Part shown: positions 1 to 8,812 of the stretch, piece after piece
How positions within the stretch are numbered: position 1 is the first letter of the stretch
Layout: each line of letters opens with the position of its first letter
DNA from: Methanosphaera sp.
GTDB lineage: Archaea; Methanobacteriota; Methanobacteria; Methanobacteriales; Methanobacteriaceae
Reading direction: 5' to 3'
NCBI GenBank assembly: GCA_017430835.1
Contig: JAFRMD010000097.1
Location: 1-47,202, forward strand
DNA length: 47,202 nucleotides
Program-made: the position numbers and the translations under genes
The notes under the pieces: generated by a model
Told to the model about the DNA's origin: nothing
Databases searched by the model: none
Seen by the model: the letters and a program-made list of their open reading frames with translations, nothing else

Positions 1-75
1 CTATCCACGTTCTGTTTTGTACTATAGATGGTAAGTCTATGGGAATTTCGGAAAGTTGCCGGCCTTTAACTATTT
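1..75. other. GC-rich edge fragment, possible end of a structured RNA
   Basis: This stretch at the left window edge is clearly richer in G and C than the intergenic DNA that follows it at 76-240. It contains a 7-bp hairpin pairing 22-28 with 36-42 around a 7-base loop. No open reading frame of useful length crosses it. In a genome this AT-rich, such islands are usually stable RNAs, so it may be the tail of an RNA gene that begins outside the window. I could not match it to tRNA, 5S, SRP or RNase P RNA. Positions 76-240 are plain AT-rich sequence in which I see nothing except the TATA box described separately. Confidence 0.3.
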
Positions 76-210
76 ACTTTGTGCTTGTTTTGTCTTTTGT
101 TTATTTGGAATTTATTATGTAGTTTTTTTCTGTTTTTTGTAGTAAATTTATGATTCTATTTTTAAATTATTTTATAACCTTTTTATCATAACTTAAAAAT
201 ATTAGGTATA

Positions 211-226
211 ATATATTTAAATATGT
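211..226 (+). promoter_or_regulatory. TATA box of the small-RNA candidate
   Basis: The sequence contains TTTAAATAT inside an A/T run. Its centre is about 25 bases upstream of the GC-rich RNA candidate that begins near 243, which is the spacing of an archaeal TATA box to its start site. This spacing is the main reason to regard the RNA as an independent transcription unit. Confidence 0.4.
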
Positions 227-242
227 TAATATTTTTAGTATT

Positions 243-326
243 GACTGCCTGGTACGAGGGTTGCTCGGGGAGGAATGTTGGTAATCTACCTGTGATCTGG
301 AGAGTTAGTAAACAGGCAATATTTTT
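243..326 (+). ncRNA. candidate small structured RNA
   Basis: This is a compact island of about 80 bases at roughly 50% G+C in a region that is otherwise about 20% or less. Its ends pair: TGCCTG at 247-252 with CAGGCA at 313-318. Inside are a CGAG/CTCG hairpin with a GGTTG loop and a GGTA/TACC hairpin, so a closed multi-branch fold is plausible. It is followed by an oligo-T run at about 321-326, suitable as a terminator, and preceded by a TATA-like box at the right distance. There is no ORF. It lacks the features I would require for a tRNA, C/D guide or H/ACA guide. It could be a free-standing sRNA. A riboswitch is unlikely because the next gene downstream (the MutS-family gene) lies on the opposite strand. 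The plus-strand orientation is inferred from the promoter and T tract. Confidence 0.45.
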
Positions 327-352
327 TAAAAAAATAGTTTTATATAGAAAAA

Positions 353-2287
353 TTATTGGAATTTTTCTAAAATATCTTTATACACACTTTTAAGTGGTTC
401 TTCAGATTTTTCGTAGATTTTTTTCAGAATTAGTTCAGGAGTACTATTTGCCAGATAATTAATTTTTGGTGTTCTATCTACAATCAAATTATATTTTTCA
501 TCTAAACCTTTAGCTTCTATACCATCGGTTCTTATTTTTATATTTTCTGTTCTTTTTAATATTTCTGGAGCCATATGTGTAACAATTATTGCATAAGAAT
601 TGTTATCTTGTATATGTTCTATAAATCCAATTATTATTTTTACTGCCGCTTCTAATTCGGTGATGGATTCCAGTTCGTCAATCAGAACTAACTTTTTTTC
701 TTGTCCTATAGTTACTGGAATAAACGATGTTAAAAATGTTTCGAATGCACCTGCATTTAATGAATGTTTTTTTGTGAAAAAATATACTTCATTTGTTTCA
801 GGAATAATAGCTTCATCTGAACATACCCCTAAGCCCATATGTGTCATGATGGTATGTTGTCCTAATGTTTCTAGCAATGTTGTTTTTCCACCACTATTTG
901 CACCGGTTAATAAAATGATGTTATTGTCTTTATCTAAATGGTAATCTATTTTTTGCATAGGAACATTATTTAATTGTTCTTCTTCTTTCAATGTTAAATG
1001 TAAACTTCCTTTTAAGTTATATTCTTCACCAATTTGGGGTATTGTTAATTCATAGAATTTGGAGAAACTTGCTAATGAAAACTGGAAATCAAATTCTATT
1101 AATTCTTCTGTTTCAGTTTTTATCTGTTTTTCATATTTTTCAAGGATGCTGCATGCTGTAAGTTCCTGTTCATATTCTTTTAGGTGAATGTTTGCTCTAA
1201 CATTTTCTTGAACTCTTTTTACTTCATTTTCATCAATTTCTATAGGATATTTTACAATAAATGGATCAAAGAATAATCCTGTTTTATTTGACAGTTCTTC
1301 TCTTGCTTCATCTAACACGTCGTTGAAGATGCTCATTAATTTTGGAGGTAAATCTTCATCATTTAGCAATAGTAGTATGTCGTCCCCCTCTAACGCAACT
1401 TCTTTAATCTCTTTTTTTAAGCGTTCATTTATTTGCTCTTTAATTTCGTCAATTACTTCATCTATGGCAATTTTATTTTTTGTTTCAACTTTTATTTCAT
1501 CAAGTGCATCCAGTACTTCATCAATACAACTATCCAGTCCTAAATATCTTCTTAGTTCAAAAACATTTTCTAGCGTGCTTCGATTATGTTTATAATATTC
1601 CAGGATTATGTTGGGTTGTATTTCATAGTCTGGACTGTCATTACTTATAGATACAATATTTGATGCTTCTCCGGGGTCAATATTGTAATTGTTATAAACA
1701 TATATTACAAACTCAAATTCATCAAAATTCACATGGTCTTCTATTGCAAAAATGTTACAATACCTGTCGAAACCTTTTTTAATCAATGTTAGATAATCCT
1801 CATAGTCTTCACAAACTATAGCATATTCATCATTAAATTTTGGTCGTATGTTATCATTTAATGGTTCAATTTTCTTGTATAATTCCCGTATATATGCATA
1901 GTCTAGGTCTGAAGTTTGTTCTAAAGTATCAGTTATGAGTTCTTGCGTTTTAAAGATAGTATTATAATCTGTGGTTGGATTAAGAAGTAATATTCTGGTT
2001 CTAGCGTAATCAGTGTTTGCAAATTCTATAATTCTTGTAATGATATCCTCATATATCTTTACACTTTGTTCAGTTTTAAGAAAATTACTATTATCCTGTC
2101 CATGTATTTTTCTGACAATATCTAATGCAACTTTCTGACTTATTCCCTGAATTTTAAATAATTTTTCTAAATCATAATTTTTGATTGATTCTTCAAATTC
2201 TTCGTAACTACCATAATTTTTTATAATTTTTTCAACTAATTTATTTCCTACTCCTTTAATTTCTTCAATTTCATAAATCTTTAACAC
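353..2287 (-). CDS. MutS-family DNA-binding ATPase, archaeal MutS2-like
   Basis: This is a 644-residue protein if read from the GTG at 2287. Residues 5-63 form two helix-hairpin-helix units (KGVGNKL and IQGISQK), typical of DNA binding. A long helical lever/clamp region rich in Glu and Lys follows. The MutS ATPase domain is at the C-terminus: Walker A GANSGGKTT (462-470), Walker B LVLIDELE (533-540) and the switch histidine in THMAPE (about 571). There is no N-terminal mismatch-recognition domain and no Smr nuclease domain, so canonical mismatch repair is unlikely. A role in recombination or branched-DNA handling is inferred from the family. The annotated GTG overlaps the Shine-Dalgarno sequence GGAGGTG itself. 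An in-frame ATT at 2276-2278, six bases after that motif, is the better-spaced start and would give 641 residues. An in-frame TAA five codons upstream excludes a longer protein. Confidence 0.85.
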   Translation of the reverse strand: MLKIYEIEEIKGVGNKLVEKIIKNYGSYEEFEESIKNYDLEKLFKIQGISQKVALDIVRKIHGQDNSNFLKTEQSVKIYEDIITRIIEFANTDYARTRILLLNPTTDYNTIFKTQELITDTLEQTSDLDYAYIRELYKKIEPLNDNIRPKFNDEYAIVCEDYEDYLTLIKKGFDRYCNIFAIEDHVNFDEFEFVIYVYNNYNIDPGEASNIVSISNDSPDYEIQPNIILEYYKHNRSTLENVFELRRYLGLDSCIDEVLDALDEIKVETKNKIAIDEVIDEIKEQINERLKKEIKEVALEGDDILLLLNDEDLPPKLMSIFNDVLDEAREELSNKTGLFFDPFIVKYPIEIDENEVKRVQENVRANIHLKEYEQELTACSILEKYEKQIKTETEELIEFDFQFSLASFSKFYELTIPQIGEEYNLKGSLHLTLKEEEQLNNVPMQKIDYHLDKDNNIILLTGANSGGKTTLLETLGQHTIMTHMGLGVCSDEAIIPETNEVYFFTKKHSLNAGAFETFLTSFIPVTIGQEKKLVLIDELESITELEAAVKIIIGFIEHIQDNNSYAIIVTHMAPEILKRTENIKIRTDGIEAKGLDEKYNLIVDRTPKINYLANSTPELILKKIYEKSEEPLKSVYKDILEKFQ

Positions 2288-2291
2288 CTCC
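2285..2291 (-). promoter_or_regulatory. Shine-Dalgarno sequence of the MutS-family gene
   Basis: GGAGGTG on the minus strand is a full match to the archaeal anti-Shine-Dalgarno sequence. It directly overlaps the only NTG start codon and lies six bases before an in-frame ATT, so it decides the start question in favour of ATT. Confidence 0.6.
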
Positions 2292-2427
2292 GTATTTCGT
2301 TAATTCATGAATAATATCTATATTAATATTGTAACAAACTACTTTTTTAATTTTTTTCTTTAATTGTTTAAATTATTAATTTAATAAAAATGATATTATA
2401 TTTTATTAGTATTAGGGGTTTTCTTTA

Positions 2428-3234
2428 ATGGATTTTTTAGTTTATATTCTACTATTGCTTATTGGAGGTTGTCTTGGTGGACTCATGGCTGGCCTTCTTG
2501 GTGTTGGTGGGGGAGTAATATTGACTCCTATACAATATTATTTATTGCTTGCATCAGGTGTTGAATCATCAATTGCAATTACCGTTTCATTTGCAACAAG
2601 TTTGGCCGTAATTTTTGTTACAATGATTAGAAGTACTTATAAGCATTATAGGAATAATTTTGTTGTAATGGACTATTTGCCCTATATTATGGTGTTAGGT
2701 TTTATTGGTGCTATAATTGGAGCTTTAATTTCAGTAAATGTGGATGTATCTCTTCTTAAAGTATTGTTCGGTTTGATGTGTTTTATTACAGTTTTAAACA
2801 TGATTTTTATTAAATACCCTGAAAATGATGATAATATTAATAAGAGCGTGTTGGCCCATTCATTGCTTGGTATGGTTGGAGGTTTATTATGTGGTCTTCT
2901 TGGTGTTGGTGGAGGAATAATTATGATTCCTATTTTAACGTTGGTTTTAAAATATCCGACTCATAAAGCTATTGGAACATCATCTGCTTCAATTATTGCT
3001 ACAAGCTTTGGTGGTTTAGTTGCTTACATAATTTTGGGTTGGAATGTTCCAAATTTACCAGCGTATTCAATAGGTTACGTAAATTTGTTGCAATTTATAT
3101 TTTTAACATTAACCAGTACGTTTATTGCAGGATATGCTGCTAATTTATCAAAAAGGATTGATGAAAAAAAGTTAAAAGTTTTACATATCATTATAGTATT
3201 GTATATTGGTTTGAAAATGACGGGTATTGTTTAG
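2428..3234 (+). CDS. TSUP (TauE/SafE) family membrane transporter
   Basis: This is a 268-residue polytopic membrane protein with about eight hydrophobic segments. It shows the internal duplication typical of TSUP permeases: the glycine motif GLLGVGGG occurs at about 22-29 and again at 156-163, each followed by a proline-containing helix. The family exports or imports sulfite, sulfonates and other small organic or sulfur anions across the cytoplasmic membrane. The substrate cannot be told from sequence. An AGGGG motif lies nine bases before the ATG. The gene converges on the U32 gene with a 4-base overlap of the two ends, so the two are not co-transcribed. Confidence 0.88.
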   Translation: MDFLVYILLLLIGGCLGGLMAGLLGVGGGVILTPIQYYLLLASGVESSIAITVSFATSLAVIFVTMIRSTYKHYRNNFVVMDYLPYIMVLGFIGAIIGALISVNVDVSLLKVLFGLMCFITVLNMIFIKYPENDDNINKSVLAHSLLGMVGGLLCGLLGVGGGIIMIPILTLVLKYPTHKAIGTSSASIIATSFGGLVAYIILGWNVPNLPAYSIGYVNLLQFIFLTLTSTFIAGYAANLSKRIDEKKLKVLHIIIVLYIGLKMTGIV

Positions 3235-5687
3235 GGGGATTGTTTATAAACTCCTCTTTCAATATTTCCGATAAAGTATGGGTTATTCTTGGTTAATTCC
3301 AGTTTTTCTGTATTTTCATAATTTTTTATTTTTTCGAAATGTTCTATTATTTTCTTGGTATCCTCAAGATTAAAAAATCTTGAATCTATCGTGAAGTTAT
3401 TTATTTTGCTTTGTCGCAGTAATTCAATCTTTTTGTCCAAGTTTAATGTTCTATAATCAAATATGTGGCTATGGTTATAGCAATCTTTTTTTATCATGAA
3501 TTTATTGTTTCTTTTATCCACTAAATAGTAAGTGTTTGTTATTTCTTCTTCTATTAGGTCTTCAAAGTTATCTTCTGTTAACATTAATTGTACATGTCCA
3601 AATATTGTGTATTCAAGTTCACATTTTTCATGTTCTAAGAGTTTTATATCCTCATATGAAATTTCATTGGATATTTGCAGTCGTGTAAATCCAGGATTAT
3701 GTGATAGTTTTTCTATGCTGTAGTTGTTGTAGATATTCAAGTTATTGCCATAACATTCCACATCTAAGTTTGATGCTATTCCAATGTTATCTGTTTGAAT
3801 TTTAATGTTCATATTGTTTAATTTTAGTTTAACTATTATTTCACTAATGTGTGGTAAATCTTTATCCAATAATATCTGTGGTAAAATCCAGATAATCTCT
3901 TTATCCGGTATAACTTTGCTTAGTTGAATTAAGTCATCTGTAATTTCTTTGACATATTCTTCAATTGTTTTGTAATTATAATTTCCATCGTAGTAAACTG
4001 ATTTGATGTATTCAAAATCTTTTAATATTTCGGCTTGTTTAGGATTGTTGATGTATATGTTCCATTTTTCTTCTTTTTTTGGTGTGTTTTTGTTATAGTG
4101 TTCGTTTTTAAAATTTTTTATATTCTTTTTTACTTTTTCCTTTTCTTCTTTTTTTGGTATGTAACTGTTCATTATTTTTTCATCAATTATTTCCAGTAAT
4201 TCTCGTCTAATGTTATTTATTGATGAGATAGGCATGAATAGGTTGTTTTGGAAGTTTTTGTATGTAATTTTCTTAATTGTGTAGTTTGTGTTTCCTGTTT
4301 TTTGGAGTTGTTGGTTGATGGTTTTTTTAGTCAGTGGTTTGTTTTTTGCCTTTTCAAATTTTTCTTTGCTGATGAAAAATACTGATTCTTTCAGTAAGTC
4401 ACACCGTGCATTTACTTCCATTTCCATATTATTATTTACTAGGATGTCCAAATAAATATTAGTTTTATGAATGTTTTTTTCATTTAAAATACTTTTACTT
4501 CTATCTGCAAGATATTTTGAATAAGTGATATAGACCATGGAATCTTTTTTTACAATTAAATTTTTTTCCAACTTTAAAGTTATTTTATTTTTATTTTGTG
4601 AAATGATTCTACTAACGTACATTCCGCAACTGGAATTTTCATGTTCAAATTTTAAACCATCTCCATTCACAATTTTCGTTGGAAAACGTTTACTAATAAA
4701 TTTAATTGTCACAGTATTTGCATTACTGCTTATTACTTTGCCTATGGGATAACCTTTATTTCCCGACCTATTTCTTCCAACAACTTCGTTTGCTGATTTA
4801 TTAAAAATGTAACCATCTGTTAATCCTCTATTGAATGCAAGATTAAGCAACAAATAATCTTCTTTTTCAAAAATTCCATTAAGGGCTTTGTAATAAGCAT
4901 AAGTTGTACTGGATACATATTCTTTTGATTTCATTCTACCTTCAATTTTAATACAATTTACTCCCGCTTCAATAAATTTATCAACATTATTGTAGGTACA
5001 TAAGTCTTTAGTACTTAAAATATAGTTACTGTCGGATAAAGGAGTATTGTAATAATCTTTAAAAATGTATCTCATACGGCAAGGCTGAGCACATAATCCT
5101 CTATTGCCACTACGACCACCTAAAAAAGATGACATCAAACATTGCCCGGAATAACAGTAACATAAGGCGCCATGACCAAATACTTCAATATTGATGTTAT
5201 GATTATATTTTTTTAATTTTGAAATAATTTCTTTAATTCTATCAATAGGTACTTCTCTAGATAAATTAGCGTTATCAAATGAATTTTCACATAACCATTT
5301 AACAAATGAATAATCATAAACAGTCATCTGGGTAGAAGCATGAATACTTAAATTGGGAATTAACTTGCTGATAATATTGGCTAAACCAATATCTTGAATA
5401 ATAACACCATCAACACCATTTATGTACAAATAATAAACGTAATCTACTACTTCGGGAATTTCCCTTTCTAAAATAGAAGTATTCACAGTAACAAATACTT
5501 TTACATTATACTTATGACAAAATTCAACAGCATCTTTCATCTGATTATAATCAAAATTTTCAGCATAATCTCTAGCACCATACCTTTTTCCAGACAAATA
5601 AACAAAATCAGCACCACTAAAAACCGCTGATTTAAGAACATCCATAGAACCTACCGGTGAAAGAAGTTTGCAAGTATCATAAGTCAT
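3231..5687 (-). CDS. peptidase U32 family protein, probable Fe-S RNA-hydroxylation type
   Basis: This 818-residue protein has an N-terminal U32 domain (about 1-330) with the family signature: EVFGHGALC around 168-176, SGQC at 180-183, and GLC/QPC at 197-203. The four cysteines C176, C183, C199 and C203 correspond to those of RlhA/TrhP-type enzymes, which hydroxylate 23S rRNA or tRNA wobble uridine. The old name collagenase-like protease is probably wrong for this group. The remaining ~480 residues contain a beta-rich segment, a Lys/Glu-rich linker near 500-545 and a second alpha/beta part resembling a degenerate U32 repeat. The minus-strand ATG at 5687 is preceded by GGGGATAATGAT. RNA modification as the function is inferred from the cysteine pattern. 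Confidence 0.82.
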   Translation of the reverse strand: MTYDTCKLLSPVGSMDVLKSAVFSGADFVYLSGKRYGARDYAENFDYNQMKDAVEFCHKYNVKVFVTVNTSILEREIPEVVDYVYYLYINGVDGVIIQDIGLANIISKLIPNLSIHASTQMTVYDYSFVKWLCENSFDNANLSREVPIDRIKEIISKLKKYNHNINIEVFGHGALCYCYSGQCLMSSFLGGRSGNRGLCAQPCRMRYIFKDYYNTPLSDSNYILSTKDLCTYNNVDKFIEAGVNCIKIEGRMKSKEYVSSTTYAYYKALNGIFEKEDYLLLNLAFNRGLTDGYIFNKSANEVVGRNRSGNKGYPIGKVISSNANTVTIKFISKRFPTKIVNGDGLKFEHENSSCGMYVSRIISQNKNKITLKLEKNLIVKKDSMVYITYSKYLADRSKSILNEKNIHKTNIYLDILVNNNMEMEVNARCDLLKESVFFISKEKFEKAKNKPLTKKTINQQLQKTGNTNYTIKKITYKNFQNNLFMPISSINNIRRELLEIIDEKIMNSYIPKKEEKEKVKKNIKNFKNEHYNKNTPKKEEKWNIYINNPKQAEILKDFEYIKSVYYDGNYNYKTIEEYVKEITDDLIQLSKVIPDKEIIWILPQILLDKDLPHISEIIVKLKLNNMNIKIQTDNIGIASNLDVECYGNNLNIYNNYSIEKLSHNPGFTRLQISNEISYEDIKLLEHEKCELEYTIFGHVQLMLTEDNFEDLIEEEITNTYYLVDKRNNKFMIKKDCYNHSHIFDYRTLNLDKKIELLRQSKINNFTIDSRFFNLEDTKKIIEHFEKIKNYENTEKLELTKNNPYFIGNIERGVYKQSP

Positions 5688-5764
5688 ATCATTATCCCCT
5701 AGAAAAAATTCAAATTATTTAAAAATTATATATAATAATTAATTATCTAATTAAAGTTGGTATT

Positions 5765-6352
5765 ATGTATATTGTATTAGAAGGTATAGATGGAGCAGGA
5801 AAATCATCACAGGCAAAGTTATTAAATGAATGGTTAACAAAAAAAGGTTTTAAAACAAAAATGATAGTAGAACCAACTAAATCGGAAATTGGAAAATTAA
5901 TTAGAAAAGAATTATTAAATCCAGAATCAACAAATGATATAAATCAACAAATGCTCACATTACTATTTGCTGCGGATAGATTAACACTCAAAAAGGAAAT
6001 AATAAATTCAAAAAATGATGGAACTATCCTAATAAGCGATCGATCATTTTATTCTAGTATATGTTATCAAAACAATTCTTCAGTAAAGTCTGAGTGGATA
6101 TATGATGTGAATACATATACGCCTCGTCCCGATTTAACGGTAATATTGGATTTGTCGGAAGAAGAAGCAATAAAACGTTGTGATAAGGAGGAAGTATTTG
6201 AAAATATTGATTTTCTACAAAAAACACGTAATAATTATTTAAATCTTTTAAAAACTGAAAATAATATTGTAATTGTTGACGCTGGCAATTCTATTGATGA
6301 TGTACAACAGGAAATAAGAAAAATAGTAGAAAAAATAGTGGAAGAATTATAA
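5765..6352 (+). CDS. tmk: thymidylate kinase (dTMP kinase)
   Basis: The product is 195 residues, normal for the family. It phosphorylates dTMP to dTDP with ATP in the cytoplasm for dTTP supply. The P-loop GIDGAGKSS is at 7-15, the substrate-binding EPTKSEIG segment follows at 36-43, and the DR-S-F motif (DRSFYSS) is at 92-98. The start ATG follows a GGT three bases upstream, a weak ribosome site. The gene converges on the small 110-residue gene with a 6-base overlap of their ends. Confidence 0.93.
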   Translation: MYIVLEGIDGAGKSSQAKLLNEWLTKKGFKTKMIVEPTKSEIGKLIRKELLNPESTNDINQQMLTLLFAADRLTLKKEIINSKNDGTILISDRSFYSSICYQNNSSVKSEWIYDVNTYTPRPDLTVILDLSEEEAIKRCDKEEVFENIDFLQKTRNNYLNLLKTENNIVIVDAGNSIDDVQQEIRKIVEKIVEEL

Positions 6353-6679
6353 ATTAATTCTTTCGGTCATTATGTCAACAATGTAATTAACGGCATTATT
6401 TATCTCATCATAAGAGCCGTGTAATTGTGGACCTTCATCTGATTGTTTTAGTTGAACATCAAACTTGTCCACAGCGGCTTTAATTTCACTAACTGTAGGA
6501 CCCGGTGGTAGAACTACGTCAACAACATGTTTAGAAGCACTTCTTAAATCTTCAAGTTCACCTTCAAATAGGATAATTCCTTTGTCGTTTTGTAACATGT
6601 TGAGATGATATTTTTCAATCATAACATCAACTTGTCTGGGATTTATTCCAGATAATACTCTCATAGTATGTCTTGCCAT
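6347..6679 (-). CDS. conserved archaeal protein of unknown function, downstream of tyrS
   Basis: I do not recognise a characterised family. From the ATG at 6679 the product is 110 residues, beginning MARHTMRVLSG. It is soluble, without signal peptide or membrane segment. It alternates beta strands and helices, and has a conserved-looking LPPGPTVSEI segment near the middle and a C-terminal helix. The start at 6679 is preferred over the GTG at 6688 because AAGGTG, six bases before that ATG, is the ribosome site and contains the GTG. The tyrS stop codon is only eleven bases upstream of this start, so the two genes are almost certainly one transcript. A translation-related role is possible but is only guilt by association. 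Confidence 0.75.
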   Translation of the reverse strand: MARHTMRVLSGINPRQVDVMIEKYHLNMLQNDKGIILFEGELEDLRSASKHVVDVVLPPGPTVSEIKAAVDKFDVQLKQSDEGPQLHGSYDEINNAVNYIVDIMTERINL

Positions 6680-6690
6680 TTTTTTCACCT

Positions 6691-7650
6691 TTAATGTGTT
6701 TCCATATATTCTCTAGCTGGTGCAAACCTTTCAATTAAATATTTGCTAACGGTATTTTTCAAGTCCATAGGATGTAACTCTTCTTTAGAATATATGTCTA
6801 CTAATTCTTCTTCTGTCAATTCAAGATTGCCACCAAATTTTTCAGGTCTTTCAATTAACATTTTTTCATTATTGTCAAAGATATAATAATGAGCCATTTC
6901 CATTATAGGGTTTCCATCAACTTCACCTATAGGACAGAAACTTTTGTTAATCTTATTTTTAATTTCTTTAGGACTGTCATCAATAGCAATAAAATTACTT
7001 TTACTACTACTCATTTTATCTGATCCGTCAGTTCCATGAATTAATGGGATGTGAATACATACTGGAGCTTGGAAGTTCATTTTAGGAAGAATTTCTCTAG
7101 CAAGCATATGTATTTTTCTTTGTTCCATTCCACCAACAGCAACATCAACATTTAAATCATGTATATCTAATGCTTGCATAACTGGATATAAAGCTTCAGC
7201 AACGTTATGTGTTTCATCTCGGGATACTTGTGCCATACTTCTTTGAGCTCTTTGAATAGTAACCATTTTGGCAGCTTGGAAAACCCTTACCATAAATTCT
7301 TTAGACATACGCTGGGAACCAAGAACAAACTCGGTATCTTCCTCTTTTAATCCTAATGCTTTAAAACATTTGATGTTGTATTCGGAAATTTCATTAAGTT
7401 CTTCGAGAGTTCCTTTATCATTGAGGTATGCATGTAGGTTAGCAATAAATATCTTAATTTTAAAGCCTGCATCTTGCAAATCCTTCATCTTTTTAATGGT
7501 TAATGCATGACCTAAATGAATTTTTCCGGAAGGTTCAAAACCTACATATGCTACTTTTTCACCCCTTTTAATAAATTCTTTTAATTCATCAACTTCAATA
7601 ATTTCGGCTGTATCTCTAGAAATTTTTTCTATTGCTTTATCTATATCCAT
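6691..7650 (-). CDS. tyrS: tyrosyl-tRNA synthetase
   Basis: This is a class I aminoacyl-tRNA synthetase charging tRNA-Tyr, of the short archaeal/eukaryal form without a bacterial S4-like C-terminal domain (319 residues). The HIGH-type motif HLGH is in GKIHLGH (about 42-48) and the KMSKS-type motif is KMSSS. The tyrosine-recognition pieces YVGFEPSG and the VGGMEQRK segment are present. The ATG at 7650 is chosen over an ATG 15 bases upstream because GGAGGA, seven bases before it, is the ribosome site and encodes codons 2-3 of the longer version. It lies 26 bases after nmd3 and immediately before the small conserved gene, on the minus strand. Confidence 0.95.
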   Translation of the reverse strand: MDIDKAIEKISRDTAEIIEVDELKEFIKRGEKVAYVGFEPSGKIHLGHALTIKKMKDLQDAGFKIKIFIANLHAYLNDKGTLEELNEISEYNIKCFKALGLKEEDTEFVLGSQRMSKEFMVRVFQAAKMVTIQRAQRSMAQVSRDETHNVAEALYPVMQALDIHDLNVDVAVGGMEQRKIHMLAREILPKMNFQAPVCIHIPLIHGTDGSDKMSSSKSNFIAIDDSPKEIKNKINKSFCPIGEVDGNPIMEMAHYYIFDNNEKMLIERPEKFGGNLELTEEELVDIYSKEELHPMDLKNTVSKYLIERFAPAREYMETH

Positions 7651-7676
7651 TATTTTTTCCTCCATTCTTTTATAAA

Positions 7677-8720
7677 TTATATTAATATGTATATTTTATT
7701 TTCAATTTTAATGACATTAATCTCTTGACCAATTTCAATATTCTTTATTTTATCTGATTTAATTAAATCTACAGTCATATACGTGTCAGGATCTAATATT
7801 TGTATTTCTGATGGCGTAATATTGGTAACAGTACTGGTTCTAATACTATTAGTGTCGCCAACTTTTTTAATCTTTTCATATTCTTTCCAACTAATAGATT
7901 CGGATTCATAACTTTCCAGATTCAATCCAACAAATTTGTGACTACCAATTTTTTCAATCTTTAAAATCTTGTCTTTGTATTTGATAAAGTCATTTTTATG
8001 GAATGATGGTAATCTGACTGAAATCCATGATCTATACAAGTCTCTACTTTTTGATTTGTCTCTACCAACAATTTTCCGTGATTCTGTAATTATTCCACCA
8101 AATTGTTTTTGTAAATTTTCCGCAATTTTGTGTGCAGCATTATGAGAACCGACCTGGTAATCTATTCCTTCTTTAAGTACGATTCTTTCTGTAACATAAG
8201 CTAGTTTATTTGTTTTACATAAACGTTGTATTTCGTTTGCAATGAATTCGTCAGCTTGTGTTATCTCTTCTTCTTCAAGTTTTCTATTATCTGCTCTTAA
8301 TTGTATGACTGCTTCATAATAACCTGAGTGGAATTTACTACAATCAGGACATACTCCCTTAATAACTTTAACTTCTATCGGATATTCTTTATCAATCAGT
8401 TCTCCATCAAGAACTTCACCATATGCATGTAATATACAATCGTACACAGTTCCTCTATTAGTTAGTATTTCGGTAGTTATTTCAACATTTTTTAAATTTT
8501 TATTTATTTCAATATCTTTTTGAATCGCATCATTTATAATTTCATCATCATAATATGCAGATTCTATCCATTTGTCATGTTTTAATGTTGAACCGCAGTG
8601 TGAACATACTGTAAATGTTGCATATTCAGGAACTTCAATTAGTTCGAATTCGTTTATGTAGCAACGTTTACATAATCCATCGTATAATTTTTCTTCTTTA
8701 TTACATAATAAACAAAACAT
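7677..8720 (-). CDS. nmd3: NMD3 family zinc-ribbon ribosome-biogenesis protein
   Basis: The 347-residue product starts with paired zinc knuckles: C3/C6, C17/C20 and C39/C42, then a CPDC motif near residue 126, the pattern of the NMD3 N-terminal region. The eukaryotic relative is the adaptor that binds and exports the 60S ribosomal subunit. In archaea there is no export, and a role in large-subunit maturation is inferred. The C-terminal part carries the OB/SH3-like beta region (DFIKYKDKILKIEKIGSHKF). It lies between aIF2-beta and tyrS on the same strand, consistent with a translation cluster. GATGATATT directly precedes the ATG. Confidence 0.88.
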   Translation of the reverse strand: MFCLLCNKEEKLYDGLCKRCYINEFELIEVPEYATFTVCSHCGSTLKHDKWIESAYYDDEIINDAIQKDIEINKNLKNVEITTEILTNRGTVYDCILHAYGEVLDGELIDKEYPIEVKVIKGVCPDCSKFHSGYYEAVIQLRADNRKLEEEEITQADEFIANEIQRLCKTNKLAYVTERIVLKEGIDYQVGSHNAAHKIAENLQKQFGGIITESRKIVGRDKSKSRDLYRSWISVRLPSFHKNDFIKYKDKILKIEKIGSHKFVGLNLESYESESISWKEYEKIKKVGDTNSIRTSTVTNITPSEIQILDPDTYMTVDLIKSDKIKNIEIGQEINVIKIENKIYILI

Positions 8721-8812
8721 AATATCATCTTTGTAAAGATATTTTCAAAGTAAATTTTTATTCAAAAAAAGTTTAGGAGCTTATATTAAAAGTTTATAAT
8801 AGTATTGGACTA

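Noticed and set aside
20..44. tRNA anticodon-like arm at the left edge
   Set aside because: The loop lacks U at position 33 and no acceptor or T-arm is present.
243..326. H/ACA or C/D guide RNA identity for the small RNA
   Set aside because: There is no ACA box after the stem and no C/D box pair at the ends.
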